From Sphingopyxis macrogoltabida (GTDB lineage Bacteria > Pseudomonadota > Alphaproteobacteria > Sphingomonadales > Sphingomonadaceae): a DNA stretch of 64,000 bases. The stretch spans positions 1-64,000 of the forward strand of contig QFPJ01000013.1 of the NCBI GenBank assembly GCA_003241685.1, given 5' to 3'. Every line of letters begins with the position of its first letter. The first letter of the stretch is position 1. Position numbers and translations under genes: made by a program. The notes beneath the pieces are model-generated. The model was not told where the DNA came from. It ran no database searches and saw only the letters and a program-made list of their open reading frames with translations. Below are positions 42,228 to 51,289 of this stretch, piece after piece.

Positions 42228-44564
42228 TTACTCCGCCGCCTTTTCGGCCTTGCTCTTTGCCTTGCCCTTGCCGGCCTTGGGCGCGGCGGGGGTGATTTCG
42301 AAGGCGAGCGGGTTGCCGACCTTCGCATCCTCGCCGGTTTTCAGCTTCACCTTGACCTCGCCGCCATGGACCAGCTTGCCGAAGAGCAGTTCCTCGGCCA
42401 GCGGCTGCTTGATCTTTTCCTGGATCAGCCGGCCCATCGGACGCGCGCCATAGAGCTTGTCATAGCCCTTGGCGGTCAGCCATTCGCGTGCCGCATCGTC
42501 GAGCTGGATATGGACGTTGCGGTCGGCCAGCTGAAGTTCCAGTTGCAGGATGAACTTGTCGACGACGCGCGCGACGACCTCGGGCGGCAGGTAGCCGAAC
42601 GGCACGATCGCATCGAGGCGGTTGCGGAATTCGGGGGTGAACATGCGCTTCACCGCCTCTTCCTGCACATCCTCGCGCGTCGACTGGCCGAAGCCGATCG
42701 ATTCGCGCGCCATGTCGCTGGCGCCCGCATTGGTCGTCATGATCAGGATGACGTTGCGGAAATCGACCGTCTTGCCGTGGTGGTCGGTCAGGCGGCCATT
42801 GTCCATCACCTGCAACAATATGTTGAACAGGTCGGGATGCGCCTTTTCGATCTCGTCGAGCAACAGCACGCAATGCGGGTTCTGGTCGATCGCATCGGTC
42901 AGCAGGCCGCCCTGGTCGTATCCGACATAGCCCGGCGGCGCGCCGATCAGCCGGCTGACCGAATGGCGCTCCATATATTCGGACATGTCGAAACGCTGGA
43001 GCGGAATGCCGAGCAGATGGGCGAGCTGTTTCGCAACCTCGGTCTTGCCGACGCCGGTCGGGCCGCTGAACAGATAGTTGCCGATCGGCTTTTCGGGATC
43101 GCGAAGGCCCGCGCGCGACAGCTTGATCGCCGACGACAGCACCTCGATCGCGGTGTTCTGACCAAAGACGACGCGCTTCAGGTCGGTCTCGATCGTCTCC
43201 AGCACCTTCTTGTCGTCGCTCGACACCGATTTGGGCGGGATGCGCGCCATCGTCGCGATGACGGCCTCGATCTCCTTCGCGGTGATCGTCTTGCGGCGCT
43301 TCGACGGGGGCACCAGCATCTGCATCGCGCCAACCTCGTCGATCACGTCGATCGCCTTGTCGGGCAGCTTGCGGTCGTTGATGTAGCGCGACGACAGCTC
43401 GACCGCCGCGTTGATCGCGTCGCTCGTATATTTGACGTTATGATGCGTCTCGAACGCTTCGCGCAGGCCGGCGAGGATCTTTTTCGTGTCCTCGATGCTC
43501 GGTTCGATCACGTCGATCTTCTGGAACCGGCGCAGCAGCGCGCGATCCTTTTCGAAGTGATTGCGAAACTCCTTGTACGTCGTCGAACCGATGCAGCGGA
43601 TGACGCCGCCCGACAGCGCGGGCTTGAGCAGGTTCGACGCGTCCATCGCGCCGCCGCTGGTGGCGCCCGCGCCGATCACGGTATGGATCTCGTCGATGAA
43701 CAGGATCGCGTGCGGCAGGCCTTCGAGTTCGGAGACGACCTGTTTCAGCCGTTCCTCGAAATCGCCGCGATAGCGCGTGCCGGCGAGCAGCGCGCCCATG
43801 TCGAGCGAGTAGATGACGGCGGGCAGCAGCACCTCGGGGACGTCGCCCTCGATGATCTTGCGCGCCAGCCCTTCGGCGATCGCGGTCTTGCCGACGCCGG
43901 GATCGCCGACATAGAGCGGGTTGTTCTTCGACCGGCGGCACAGGATCTGGATCGTGCGGTCGACCTCGGCACTGCGGCCGATCAGCGGGTCGACCTTGCC
44001 GCCCTTCGCCTTTTCGTTGAGATTGACGGTGAACTGGTCGAGCGCGGTTTCCTTCTTGCTCTTGGCGTCCGCCTTTTCCTTGGCCTCCTCCTTTTCCTCG
44101 GGCTCGGCCTGCGGCGACGGCTTGCCGCCCTTGCCGACGCCGTGGCTGAGATAGGACACGGCGTCGAGGCGCGTCAGGTCCTGCTGCTGGAGGAAATAGA
44201 CGGCATAGGATTCGCGTTCGGAGAAGAGGGCGACGAGGACATTGGCGCCCGTCACCTCGTCCTTGCCCGACGACTGGACGTGCAGGATCGCGCGCTGGAC
44301 GACGCGCTGGAAGCCGCTGGTGGGGGAGGGGTCGCTGTGCCCCTCGACCTTCAGGCTGTCGAGTTCGGTGTCGAGATAGTGGACGACCGCCGATTGCAGA
44401 TCGTCGAGCGCGACGCCGCAGGCGCGCATCACCTCTGCGGCATGATCGTCGTCGATCAGCGCATAGAGCAGATGCTCCAGCGTCGCATATTCATGGTGCC
44501 GCTCCGACGCGGCCTTCAGGGCATTGTGGAGGGTCTTTTCGAGCGATTCCGAAAAAGACGGCAT
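42228..44564 (-). CDS. clpA: ATP-dependent Clp protease ATP-binding subunit ClpA
   Basis: 778 residues. The N-domain (MPSFSESLEKTLHNALK ... TLEHLLYALIDD) is followed by two AAA+ modules: Walker A GDPGVGKTAIAEG and GPTGVGKTEVAK, with Walker B LLLDEIEKAH. SIGFGQS is the ClpP-docking loop. A Lys/Ala-rich tail ends the protein. It unfolds substrates for ClpP. The clpS adaptor gene, often next door, is not here. Confidence 0.96.
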   Translation of the reverse strand: MPSFSESLEKTLHNALKAASERHHEYATLEHLLYALIDDDHAAEVMRACGVALDDLQSAVVHYLDTELDSLKVEGHSDPSPTSGFQRVVQRAILHVQSSGKDEVTGANVLVALFSERESYAVYFLQQQDLTRLDAVSYLSHGVGKGGKPSPQAEPEEKEEAKEKADAKSKKETALDQFTVNLNEKAKGGKVDPLIGRSAEVDRTIQILCRRSKNNPLYVGDPGVGKTAIAEGLARKIIEGDVPEVLLPAVIYSLDMGALLAGTRYRGDFEERLKQVVSELEGLPHAILFIDEIHTVIGAGATSGGAMDASNLLKPALSGGVIRCIGSTTYKEFRNHFEKDRALLRRFQKIDVIEPSIEDTKKILAGLREAFETHHNVKYTSDAINAAVELSSRYINDRKLPDKAIDVIDEVGAMQMLVPPSKRRKTITAKEIEAVIATMARIPPKSVSSDDKKVLETIETDLKRVVFGQNTAIEVLSSAIKLSRAGLRDPEKPIGNYLFSGPTGVGKTEVAKQLAHLLGIPLQRFDMSEYMERHSVSRLIGAPPGYVGYDQGGLLTDAIDQNPHCVLLLDEIEKAHPDLFNILLQVMDNGRLTDHHGKTVDFRNVILIMTTNAGASDMARESIGFGQSTREDVQEEAVKRMFTPEFRNRLDAIVPFGYLPPEVVARVVDKFILQLELQLADRNVHIQLDDAAREWLTAKGYDKLYGARPMGRLIQEKIKQPLAEELLFGKLVHGGEVKVKLKTGEDAKVGNPLAFEITPAAPKAGKGKAKSKAEKAAE

Positions 44565-44720
44565 GGTCTGTATCTCCTTGCAGGGGACCAGGCCGGGGAG
44601 AGGCGGCCCCCTCTAGGAACCTAAGGTGGCGATGCCGCCGCCCGTCCGCAAGAGAAAAGCGGCAGCGATTGTGAAATTAGGATGACAGCCTTGCAACATG
44701 GTTAACGCGCCCTTGATTTT

Positions 44721-45314
44721 TCAGCGCGCTCCGCTGCCGAGCCGGTCGCGCATCGCGCGCAGTTCGCGTTCGGGCACGGCGGGCAGCGAGGCGGCGCCTT
44801 TGCCCTTGCGAAGCCGCGCGCGGTCCTTGTCCGACGGTTCGACGCGGCGCACGCGAACCGGGGCGTGGCCCTGCGCCTTGATGCCCAGCTGTTCGGCGGC
44901 GCCGCGCGACAGATCGATGATCCGCCCGTTCCGCGCGAAAGGGCCGCGATCGTTGATCCGCACCAATATCCGGCGCCCGGTGTCGAGCGCCGTCACCTCG
45001 ACATAGGTTGGCAGCGGCAGGGTGGTGTGCGCGGCGGTGATCCAGCCGGGGCGGAAACGTTCGCCATTGGCGGTGCGGTTGCCCGACTCGCTGCCGTACC
45101 AGCTGGCGAAACCCACCGCATCGTAACCGGGCGCGGCGGCGGGGACATAGGTCGTGCCGCGGATCGTATAGGCCGGCCCGATGCGCACCGGCGTGTCGCT
45201 GACCGGCCGGTAATTGCCGCCCGCGCAGGCGGACAGCGCCAGCGCCGCGATGGCGGCCACGCCAAACCGCGCGGCGCGCCGCGGCGCCGTGGCTGCATCG
45301 TCGGTGGCCATCAT
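44721..45314 (-). CDS. rlpA: RlpA septal lipoprotein
   Basis: 197 residues. Lipobox LALSACAG, then a double-psi beta-barrel: GFASWYGSESGNRTANGERF, AAHTTLPLPTYVEVT and ILVRINDRGPFARNGRIIDL. The His and Asp of these blocks are the catalytic pair in lytic transglycosylase members that cut denuded septal glycan. There is no SPOR domain, unlike enteric RlpA, so it must reach the septum differently. ATG 45314 overlaps the DUF1192 stop. Confidence 0.9.
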   Translation of the reverse strand: MMATDDAATAPRRAARFGVAAIAALALSACAGGNYRPVSDTPVRIGPAYTIRGTTYVPAAAPGYDAVGFASWYGSESGNRTANGERFRPGWITAAHTTLPLPTYVEVTALDTGRRILVRINDRGPFARNGRIIDLSRGAAEQLGIKAQGHAPVRVRRVEPSDKDRARLRKGKGAASLPAVPERELRAMRDRLGSGAR

Positions 45315-45508
45315 GCCTTTTTGAACAGCGCCTCGGCGCTCGCCTTGAAACTGCCGGCGGCGGCGATGTGGTTTTTCGTGCGCGCGGTTTCGGCCTCCAG
45401 CACCGCGATGCGATCGTGCAATTCCTCGATCGACAGCGGGTCGAGCGCCTGCTTCGTCAGCGCGGTCAGCATGTCGTCGCGGCGGCGGGGAAGGTCGTCG
45501 TCATCCAT
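45311..45508 (-). CDS. DUF1192 small protein
   Basis: 65 residues: starts MDDDDLPRRR, with LSIEELHDRIAVLEAETART forming a short coiled coil as in the DUF1192 family. Function unknown, found widely in alphaproteobacteria. AGGAGAG precedes ATG 45508. It overlaps rlpA by four bases (ATGA), so the two are co-translated. Confidence 0.8.
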   Translation of the reverse strand: MDDDDLPRRRDDMLTALTKQALDPLSIEELHDRIAVLEAETARTKNHIAAAGSFKASAEALFKKA

Positions 45509-45606
45509 CTTCGCTCTCCTCTCGCGGCGCGAGACTGTTGACCCGTGCCGTCCGCCTGTCAATAAGACGGGCCGAGTGGGATTTCGGGATTATCGGGGGA
45601 CTTAGC

Positions 45607-46608
45607 TTGACCAGCCTGCCGCAGAGCATGACCGCCATCGCGATAAGCGCGCCCGGCGGACCGGAGGTTCTTGTCGCCGAAACGCGGCCGGTGCCGCAGC
45701 CCGGACCCGACGAGCTGTTGATCCGCGTCGCCGCCGCCGGGGTCAACCGTCCCGACGTATTGCAACGCATGGGTTTCTATCCGCCGCCGCCGGGCGCGTC
45801 CGACCTGCCGGGGCTGGAGGTAGCGGGCATCGTCGCCGCCGTCGGGCCGGGCGGCGACGCCGAATTGCTGGGGCAGTCGGTCTGCGCGCTGGTCGCGGGC
45901 GGCGGCTATGCCGAATATTGCGTCGCGCCGGCGGGAAGCTGTCTGCCGGTGCCCAAGGGCTTTTCGATGGCGGAAGCGGCGGCGCTGCCCGAAACCGTGT
46001 TCACCGTGTGGCATAATCTGTTCGAGCGCGCCTATGTGCGCGAGGGCGAGACGGCGCTGATCCACGGCGGCACGAGCGGCATCGGCACGACCGCCATCGG
46101 CCTGGCGAAGCTGTTCGGCATCCGGACGATCGTCACGTGCGGCAGCGCGGCCAAATGCGATGCGGCGCGTGCGCTGGGCGCGGATCTGGCGATCGATTAT
46201 TCGGCCGACGATTATGTCGAGGCGGTGAAGGCGTTCACCGGCGGCAAGGGGGTCGACGTCGTGCTCGACATGGTCGGCGGCGATTATGTGCGGCGCAATC
46301 TGGAATGCCTGGCCGACGACGGGCGCCACGTCACGATCGCCTTTCAGCGCGGGGCGAAGGTCGAAATCGACATTGGACAGTTGATGCGCCGCCGCCTGAC
46401 GATGACGGGATCGACGCTGCGCGTGCGCAGCCCGGCGTTCAAGGCGCTGCTGGCCGACGAGATTCACCGCACGCTGTGGCCGCATCTGGCCGAAGGCGGG
46501 TGGAAACCCGCGATGGACCAGAGCTTCCCGCTGGCGGAAGCCGCCGCCGCCCATGCGCGGATGGAGGCGGGCGCGCATGTCGGAAAGATCGTGCTGACGG
46601 TGGGCTGA
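45607..46608 (+). CDS. NAD(P)H quinone oxidoreductase, zeta-crystallin/PIG3 type
   Basis: 333 residues of the zinc-free MDR family. N-terminus MTAIAISAPGGPEVLV after an extra LTSLPQS, GVNRPDVLQRMGFYPPPPGA, and the nucleotide loop IHGGTSGIGTTAIGLAK. Probably reduces quinones one electron at a time with NADPH. TTG 45607 is favoured because GGGGGA ends 6 bases upstream; ATG 45628 is the alternative. It diverges from the DUF1192-rlpA pair. Confidence 0.9.
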   Translation: MTSLPQSMTAIAISAPGGPEVLVAETRPVPQPGPDELLIRVAAAGVNRPDVLQRMGFYPPPPGASDLPGLEVAGIVAAVGPGGDAELLGQSVCALVAGGGYAEYCVAPAGSCLPVPKGFSMAEAAALPETVFTVWHNLFERAYVREGETALIHGGTSGIGTTAIGLAKLFGIRTIVTCGSAAKCDAARALGADLAIDYSADDYVEAVKAFTGGKGVDVVLDMVGGDYVRRNLECLADDGRHVTIAFQRGAKVEIDIGQLMRRRLTMTGSTLRVRSPAFKALLADEIHRTLWPHLAEGGWKPAMDQSFPLAEAAAAHARMEAGAHVGKIVLTVG

Positions 46609-46670
46609 TGGACGAGGGCTCGATCGTTCACGAATATGCCGGTTGCGGACTTTGGGCACGTCCTCGCTTT

Positions 46671-46747
46671 GTCATCCCCGCGAAAGCGGGGAGCCAGTAT
46701 AGGGTCAGCGGGCGCCCGCTCTGGGTTCCCGCTTTCGCGGGAATGAC
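46671..46747. repeat. 77-base paired repeat A, copy 1
   Basis: GTCATCCCCGCGAAAGCGGG and CCCGCTTTCGCGGGAATGAC bracket a variable middle. The copy at 56770-56846 has the same length and identical arms. It lies in the 422-base gene-free stretch 46609-47030 after the quinone oxidoreductase. Confidence 0.75.
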
Positions 46748-46796
46748 ATATTGTAGTGAATGACGGCAAACGACCGTTTGCGGACGTTTTTAGCAT

Positions 46797-46869
46797 CGTC
46801 ACCCCGGACTCGATCCGGGGTCCATGACGGCGGCGGTGTAGTGGATCCCGGATCAAGTCCGGGATGACG
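46797..46869. repeat. 73-base paired repeat B, copy 1
   Basis: CGTCACCCCGGACTCGATCC and GGATCAAGTCCGGGATGACG bracket a variable middle. Copies at 56475-56547 and 56895-56967 have the same length. Downstream GTGGGTGGAAAACGTCCGCT is shared with 56970 onward. Confidence 0.75.
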
Positions 46870-46979
46870 ATAGTGGGTGGAAAACGTCCGCTCCCCACCC
46901 CAAAGCGGTCGTCGGCGGAATCCCTGAATCCCTGTACTTGCCCCGCCCCGCAATCCGGCATATAGCCGCAGCCAATGTC

Positions 46980-47001
46980 GGCCGCCCCGCGAGGGGCGGC
47001 C
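46980..47001 (+). terminator. GC-rich hairpin in the trcR leader
   Basis: GGCCGCCCC-GCGA-GGGGCGGCC is a perfect 9-bp stem with a tetraloop, followed by CTTATTGTTT. It ends 29 bases before trcR ATG. It could terminate read-through from the left or attenuate trcR. Confidence 0.5.
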
Positions 47002-47030
47002 CTTATTGTTTGCGCTTTTGGAGAGCAGTC

Positions 47031-47690
47031 ATGGCCAATGCCAATCCGACCCCGCTGATGCCGCATGCGACCGCCGCCTGGCTGGTCGACAATACCGGCC
47101 TTACCTTTGCCCAGATCGCCGAATATTGCGGCGTCCACATTCTGGAAGTGCAGGCGATCGCCGACGAGACCGCCGCGACCAAATATACGGGCCGCGACCC
47201 GGTGCGCGCCCACGAACTGTCGATGGACGAGATCGAAAAGGGCCAGAAGGACCCGAACTACAAGCTGAAGATGAGCGTGCAGGCGCAGGACACGATCCGC
47301 CGCACCCGCGGTCCGCGCTATACGCCGGTCAGCAAGCGTCAGGACAAGCCCGACGGCATCGCCTGGATCCTGAAAAATCATCCCGAAGTGTCGGACGGCG
47401 CGATCGGCAAGCTGATCGGCACCACGCGCAACACGATCAACGCGATCCGCGAACGCAGCCACTGGAACAGCGCCAATATCGTGCCCAAGGACCCGGTGAC
47501 GCTGGGTCTCTGTTCGCAGCGCGAACTGGATGCGCTGGTCGCGAAAGCGGCGAAGAAGGCGGGCATCAAGGCGCCCGAGGACAGCCGTCTGGAAGGCGAC
47601 CGCGAGGCGCTGCTCGAGGAACTGCGCGCCGAACGCACTGCCGCCGCCGAAGCGCGCGCCGCCGAAGAGCATCAGGAAAACGGCGCCTGA
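47031..47690 (+). CDS. trcR: DUF1013 cell-cycle transcriptional regulator TrcR
   Basis: 219 residues. The DUF1013 core is clear: MPHATAAWLVDNTGLTFAQI, AEYCGVHILEVQAIADE, GIAWILKNHPEVSDGAIGKL, IGTTRNTINAIRERSHWNS, LCSQRELDALV. It contains two helix-turn-helix-like parts and a charged C-terminal tail. In Caulobacter the orthologue associates with RNA polymerase and supports cell-cycle promoters. GGAGAGC precedes ATG 47031. With divL, it is the second cell-cycle gene of the window. Confidence 0.88.
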   Translation: MANANPTPLMPHATAAWLVDNTGLTFAQIAEYCGVHILEVQAIADETAATKYTGRDPVRAHELSMDEIEKGQKDPNYKLKMSVQAQDTIRRTRGPRYTPVSKRQDKPDGIAWILKNHPEVSDGAIGKLIGTTRNTINAIRERSHWNSANIVPKDPVTLGLCSQRELDALVAKAAKKAGIKAPEDSRLEGDREALLEELRAERTAAAEARAAEEHQENGA

Positions 47691-47811
47691 TACTTGCAAA
47701 GCCGCCGCTTTCGGCCATTGCGGAACGCGAAACGACGACGACTCTCCGGCGCGCGGCCTGCCGCGACCGTCGGCGGGCATGGCGTCGCGTGCAATGACGA
47801 AGGGGTGAGAG

Positions 47812-48951
47812 ATGGCGAACGGCGATGACGATCAGATTCCGGCGGCCAGCGGTTCGCCCGATGCCTCGCTGACGCAGGACGACAGTTTTACCGCGACCAG
47901 CCACGCCGGCCTGACCTATCCATGGGGTGATGCGGCGCCGGGAGTCGGGGAGGCGATCCGCATCGCCGACGGGATCAGCTGGGCGCGCCTGCCGATGCCC
48001 GGTTCGCTGGGCCATATCAACAGCTGGCTGCTCGACGATGCCGGCGACGATGGGGCGGACGGCGTTGCGGTCGTCGATACCGGCATCTGCCTGACGCTGT
48101 GTTCCGACGCCTGGAAGGCGCTTTATTCGGGCGCGCTCAAGGATCGCCGGATCACGCGCGTTTTCGGCACGCACCTGCATCCCGACCATATCGGGCTTGC
48201 CGGCTGGATCGCGAAGAAACATGGCGTGAAGCTGTGGATGACGCGCGGCGAAATGCTGACCGCGCGCGCGATCGTCGCCGATTCCAGCGATACCGCGCCC
48301 GCCGAAGTGCTGGTGCAATCGCGCGCGGCCGGCTGGGACGAAGAGGCGATCGAGGCGCAGCGCACCGGCGGCTGGAACATGTTCCAGCGCATGATCTTTG
48401 CCCTGCCGCGCAGCTATGTCCGCATCAGCGATGGCGAGCGGCTCGATTTCGGGCGGCACCAGTGGCGCGTCGTGACCGGGTCGGGACACAGTCCCGAGCA
48501 TGCGTGCCTGTGGAACGAGCGCGAAGGCGTGCTGATCTCCGGCGATCAGGTGCTGCCGCGCATCAGTTCGAACGTGTCGGTCAATATCACCGAGCCCGAT
48601 GCCGATCCGCTGGGCGAATGGCTGGCGTCGATCGACAAGCTGCTCGCCACCGTGCCCGCCGACGTCGTCACCTGTCCGGCGCATGGCGAACCGTTCCGGG
48701 GGCTGCACGTCCGGTTGATGGCATTGCGCGACGAACATCGCATGCGGCTCTACAATGTCGCGGAAGCGGTGGCGAAAGCGCCGATGCGCGCCGTCGACAC
48801 CTTTCCGCTGCTGTTCAACCGGCCGATCGGCGGGCACAATCGCGGTCTGGCCACGGGCGAGGCGTTGGCGCATCTGAAGCGGCTGGAGGTCGAGGGGCGC
48901 GTCGCGCGCGAGGACCGCGACGGCGTCTGGTGGTATCACGGCGTCGCCTGA
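47812..48951 (+). CDS. Metallo-beta-lactamase fold hydrolase
   Basis: 379 residues. The metal motif THLHPDHIGLAGW (HxHxDH) is at about 121-133, further ligands in GSGHSPEHACLW and GDQVLP, and CPAHGEPF near the C-terminus. A winged-helix-like tail (GEALAHLKRLEVEGRVARED) resembles the LACTB2/GloB-related group. Substrate unknown. It overlaps the next gene by its stop (TGATG). Confidence 0.88.
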   Translation: MANGDDDQIPAASGSPDASLTQDDSFTATSHAGLTYPWGDAAPGVGEAIRIADGISWARLPMPGSLGHINSWLLDDAGDDGADGVAVVDTGICLTLCSDAWKALYSGALKDRRITRVFGTHLHPDHIGLAGWIAKKHGVKLWMTRGEMLTARAIVADSSDTAPAEVLVQSRAAGWDEEAIEAQRTGGWNMFQRMIFALPRSYVRISDGERLDFGRHQWRVVTGSGHSPEHACLWNEREGVLISGDQVLPRISSNVSVNITEPDADPLGEWLASIDKLLATVPADVVTCPAHGEPFRGLHVRLMALRDEHRMRLYNVAEAVAKAPMRAVDTFPLLFNRPIGGHNRGLATGEALAHLKRLEVEGRVAREDRDGVWWYHGVA

Positions 48952-49886
48952 TGCGCGGATGGCGGCTTTTGTCGATGATGGCCGCCGTTGCGGTGACGTT
49001 TCCCGTGTCGGCGGCCGATCCGCCGGACGGAGCCGGAGCCGCCGATGACATCGTCGTCACGGCCCGCCGGTCGGGCGCGCCGATGTGGACGATCGAGACA
49101 AAGGCGGGCGTCGTCATTCTCGTCGGCGAGATTGCCGCCGTTCCCAAGTCGACGCCCTGGCGTCCCGAACGGCTGGAGGGCGCGACGGAGCGGGCGGATC
49201 GCGTCATTCTGGGCACCAAGGCCAGGGTATCGCCGGGCGACGTCCTGCGGCTGATCTTTCGCGGCGGGGCGCTGACCCGATTGCCTAAGGGCCATGTCGC
49301 CGCCGACTATCTGGACGCGGACGAAATGCGCCGCCTTTCGCTTCTCGCGGCGCGTTTCGATCAGGATTATGACCGCAAGAATTTCCTGATGACCGCGTTC
49401 GACCTGCTGTCGAAACGGCTTTCCTTCAACAAGGATACCGCCGACGATGCGTCCGATGTCGTGCGCAGGGCGGCGCGGCAGGCGAAGATACAAGCGCAGC
49501 CGGTCGGCGAAGTGCGCGGCGAGGACATGCTCGACAATTTGTTCGCGGCGGCGCCCGAAACGCATATCCCGTGCCTCGCCGCCGCGATGACGGCGACCGA
49601 GGCGGGGGATGGGGTGGTGGCGGAGCGCGGCCGCGCCTGGACCGAATTCGATGTGCCCGCCGTGATGGCGAACCCGCTGGAGGAGGCGCTCGGTCGCTGC
49701 TGGCCGTGGACAAACGACGGTTTCGGTCCCGCGCTGCGCCGGCAATGGCTGGGCGCGATCGGCGAAGCGGCGACGCAGCCGGGGGTGACGCTGGCGGTCG
49801 TGCCGCTGCGTATTCTCGCCGAAAAAGACGGCGTGCTCGACCAGCTCGATCGCCAGGGTCTGCCGATCGCCGGACCCGCATGGTAA
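48951..49886 (+). CDS. TraB/GumN family secreted protein
   Basis: 311 residues with a signal peptide (WRLLSMMAAVAVTFPVSA). Segments such as MWTIETKAGVVILVGEIAAV, SPGDVLRLIF and LTRLPKGHV, and a late GVTLAVVPLRILAEKDGVLD, fit TraB/GumN (PF01963-type), though the usual GxxH pair is replaced here (VGEIAAVPKS), so catalysis is doubtful. Paralogues often come in such single copies in sphingomonads. It starts within the stop of the MBL gene. Confidence 0.65.
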   Translation: MRGWRLLSMMAAVAVTFPVSAADPPDGAGAADDIVVTARRSGAPMWTIETKAGVVILVGEIAAVPKSTPWRPERLEGATERADRVILGTKARVSPGDVLRLIFRGGALTRLPKGHVAADYLDADEMRRLSLLAARFDQDYDRKNFLMTAFDLLSKRLSFNKDTADDASDVVRRAARQAKIQAQPVGEVRGEDMLDNLFAAAPETHIPCLAAAMTATEAGDGVVAERGRAWTEFDVPAVMANPLEEALGRCWPWTNDGFGPALRRQWLGAIGEAATQPGVTLAVVPLRILAEKDGVLDQLDRQGLPIAGPAW

Positions 49887-49891
49887 GCGGC

Positions 49892-50167
49892 TTATCGCGG
49901 TCTTTGCATGATCCAGCTGAACGCCATCGCGTTGAAGATCGTATAGAGGCCATAGAGCATCAGACCGGCGAACCAGTTGCGCGATGCGATCGCCATTGCG
50001 CCGACGAGCAGGAGAAATTCGAAGATATAGGTGATGTTCGGCCCCACCTTGTCGGCCAGCGGGCGGACCATCTGCTGGATCAGCGGATCGTCGCTTTCCA
50101 TGAACGCGCGGTGCATCGCGAAATTGCCGATCCCGGCAAGGAAAATGGCGGCGAGCGCGATCAGCAT
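49892..50167 (-). CDS. Small three-helix membrane protein
   Basis: 91 residues. Hydrophobic segments at about 1-18, 46-60 and 66-85 with a soluble stretch between (MRPLADKVGPNITYIFEFLL). No family recognised. ATG 50167 is plausible but has no strong ribosome site. It is convergent with the TraB/GumN gene, six bases apart. Confidence 0.6.
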   Translation of the reverse strand: MLIALAAIFLAGIGNFAMHRAFMESDDPLIQQMVRPLADKVGPNITYIFEFLLLVGAMAIASRNWFAGLMLYGLYTIFNAMAFSWIMQRPR

Positions 50168-50299
50168 GGTTCGGCAGATGGGGCAGGCGGGGTGGAATTT
50201 CCAGTCTCTTTCCGTCTATAAGCCGCGCGCCGGACCCGGGCGAACCCGCGCCGGCGATCGAACGAAAACCCGAACCCGCCCCCCAGCGAAGGATCTTCG

Positions 50300-51289
50300 A
50301 TGACCCTGCTCTCCCCCATTGCGCTGCTTGCGACGCTGACCGCGACGACGCAGCCGCAACCGGCCGCCGACCCGGCGCTGTCCGATCCGTTGCTGACCGT
50401 TCAGCCGCCGGTCGTTCCCGCACCCAGCGAGCCGGTGCTGCCCGAATCCGTGCGCGCGATGCTGGATGCGGCGATTGCCGGGGGCAAGGATGCCGACGTC
50501 GAAACCGTTGCGCGGCTTGCCCGCAAAACCTATCCCGACGGCGCGCCGGAGGTCGACCGCATCCTGGCCGATTATCGCGACACGCGGACGAAGGCGCGCG
50601 CGGCGCAGACCGCGGCCGCCCGCGCCAGGCTGGCGCAGGCGAAATTCTGGCAGAACTGGAAGGGCGAAGGCCAGATCGGCGCGACGCTGGCCACCGGCAA
50701 CACGCGGTCCAGGGGGCTGAGCGCCGGGCTGGCGCTCGCGCGCAAGGGGATCGACTGGGACAATAAATTCCGCGCCCAGGCCGATTACCAGCGCAGCAAC
50801 GGCCGCACGTCGGTCGAACGGTTTCTGGTCGAGGTCGAACCGCGCTACAAATTGGGCGCGCGCGCCTTCGCTTATGGACTGGGGCGCTGGGAGCAGGACG
50901 AGATATTGGGCTATGACACGCGCTGGAGCGTGTCGGGCGGTTTCGGCTACAAGCTGATCGACAGCAAGACGATGTCGCTGAGCCTCAAAGGCGGCCCGGC
51001 GTGGCGCCGCACCGATTTCGTGCGCGGCGATCGCGACAGCGAATTGACCGGCCTTGCCGGGGTCGACTTCGGCTGGCAGCTGTCGCCGACGCTGCGGCTG
51101 ACGCAGGCCGCGTCGACGACGCTGGGCGAGGAGAATAGCCAGACGAGCGCGCTCACTGCGCTCAATGCGAAGCTGACCGGCGCGCTGTCGGCGCGTCTCG
51201 CCTATTCGGCGGAGATCGACACCAACCCGCCGCCGGGAATCGAAAAGCTGGACACGCTGACGCGTTTCACGCTGGTCTATGGTTTCTAG
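50300..51289 (+). CDS. DUF481 outer-membrane protein (YdiY-like)
   Basis: 329 residues. A short signal, a Pro-rich linker (to about 60), a helical region (RARLAQAKFWQNW), then a beta-rich barrel: GEGQIGATLATGNTRSRGLS, GLGRWEQDEILGYDTRW, SLKGGPAWRRTDFV, ending LTRFTLVYGF with a terminal Phe as for barrel insertion. It is a salt-induced-porin-like family; function unproven. The stop overlaps that of the M20-like gene on the other strand. Confidence 0.85.
   Translation: MTLLSPIALLATLTATTQPQPAADPALSDPLLTVQPPVVPAPSEPVLPESVRAMLDAAIAGGKDADVETVARLARKTYPDGAPEVDRILADYRDTRTKARAAQTAAARARLAQAKFWQNWKGEGQIGATLATGNTRSRGLSAGLALARKGIDWDNKFRAQADYQRSNGRTSVERFLVEVEPRYKLGARAFAYGLGRWEQDEILGYDTRWSVSGGFGYKLIDSKTMSLSLKGGPAWRRTDFVRGDRDSELTGLAGVDFGWQLSPTLRLTQAASTTLGEENSQTSALTALNAKLTGALSARLAYSAEIDTNPPPGIEKLDTLTRFTLVYGF

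Noticed and set aside
42219..44624. An 801-codon plus-strand frame opposite clpA
   Set aside because: Exact shadow of ClpA motifs; clpA has both Walker sites and the ClpP loop.
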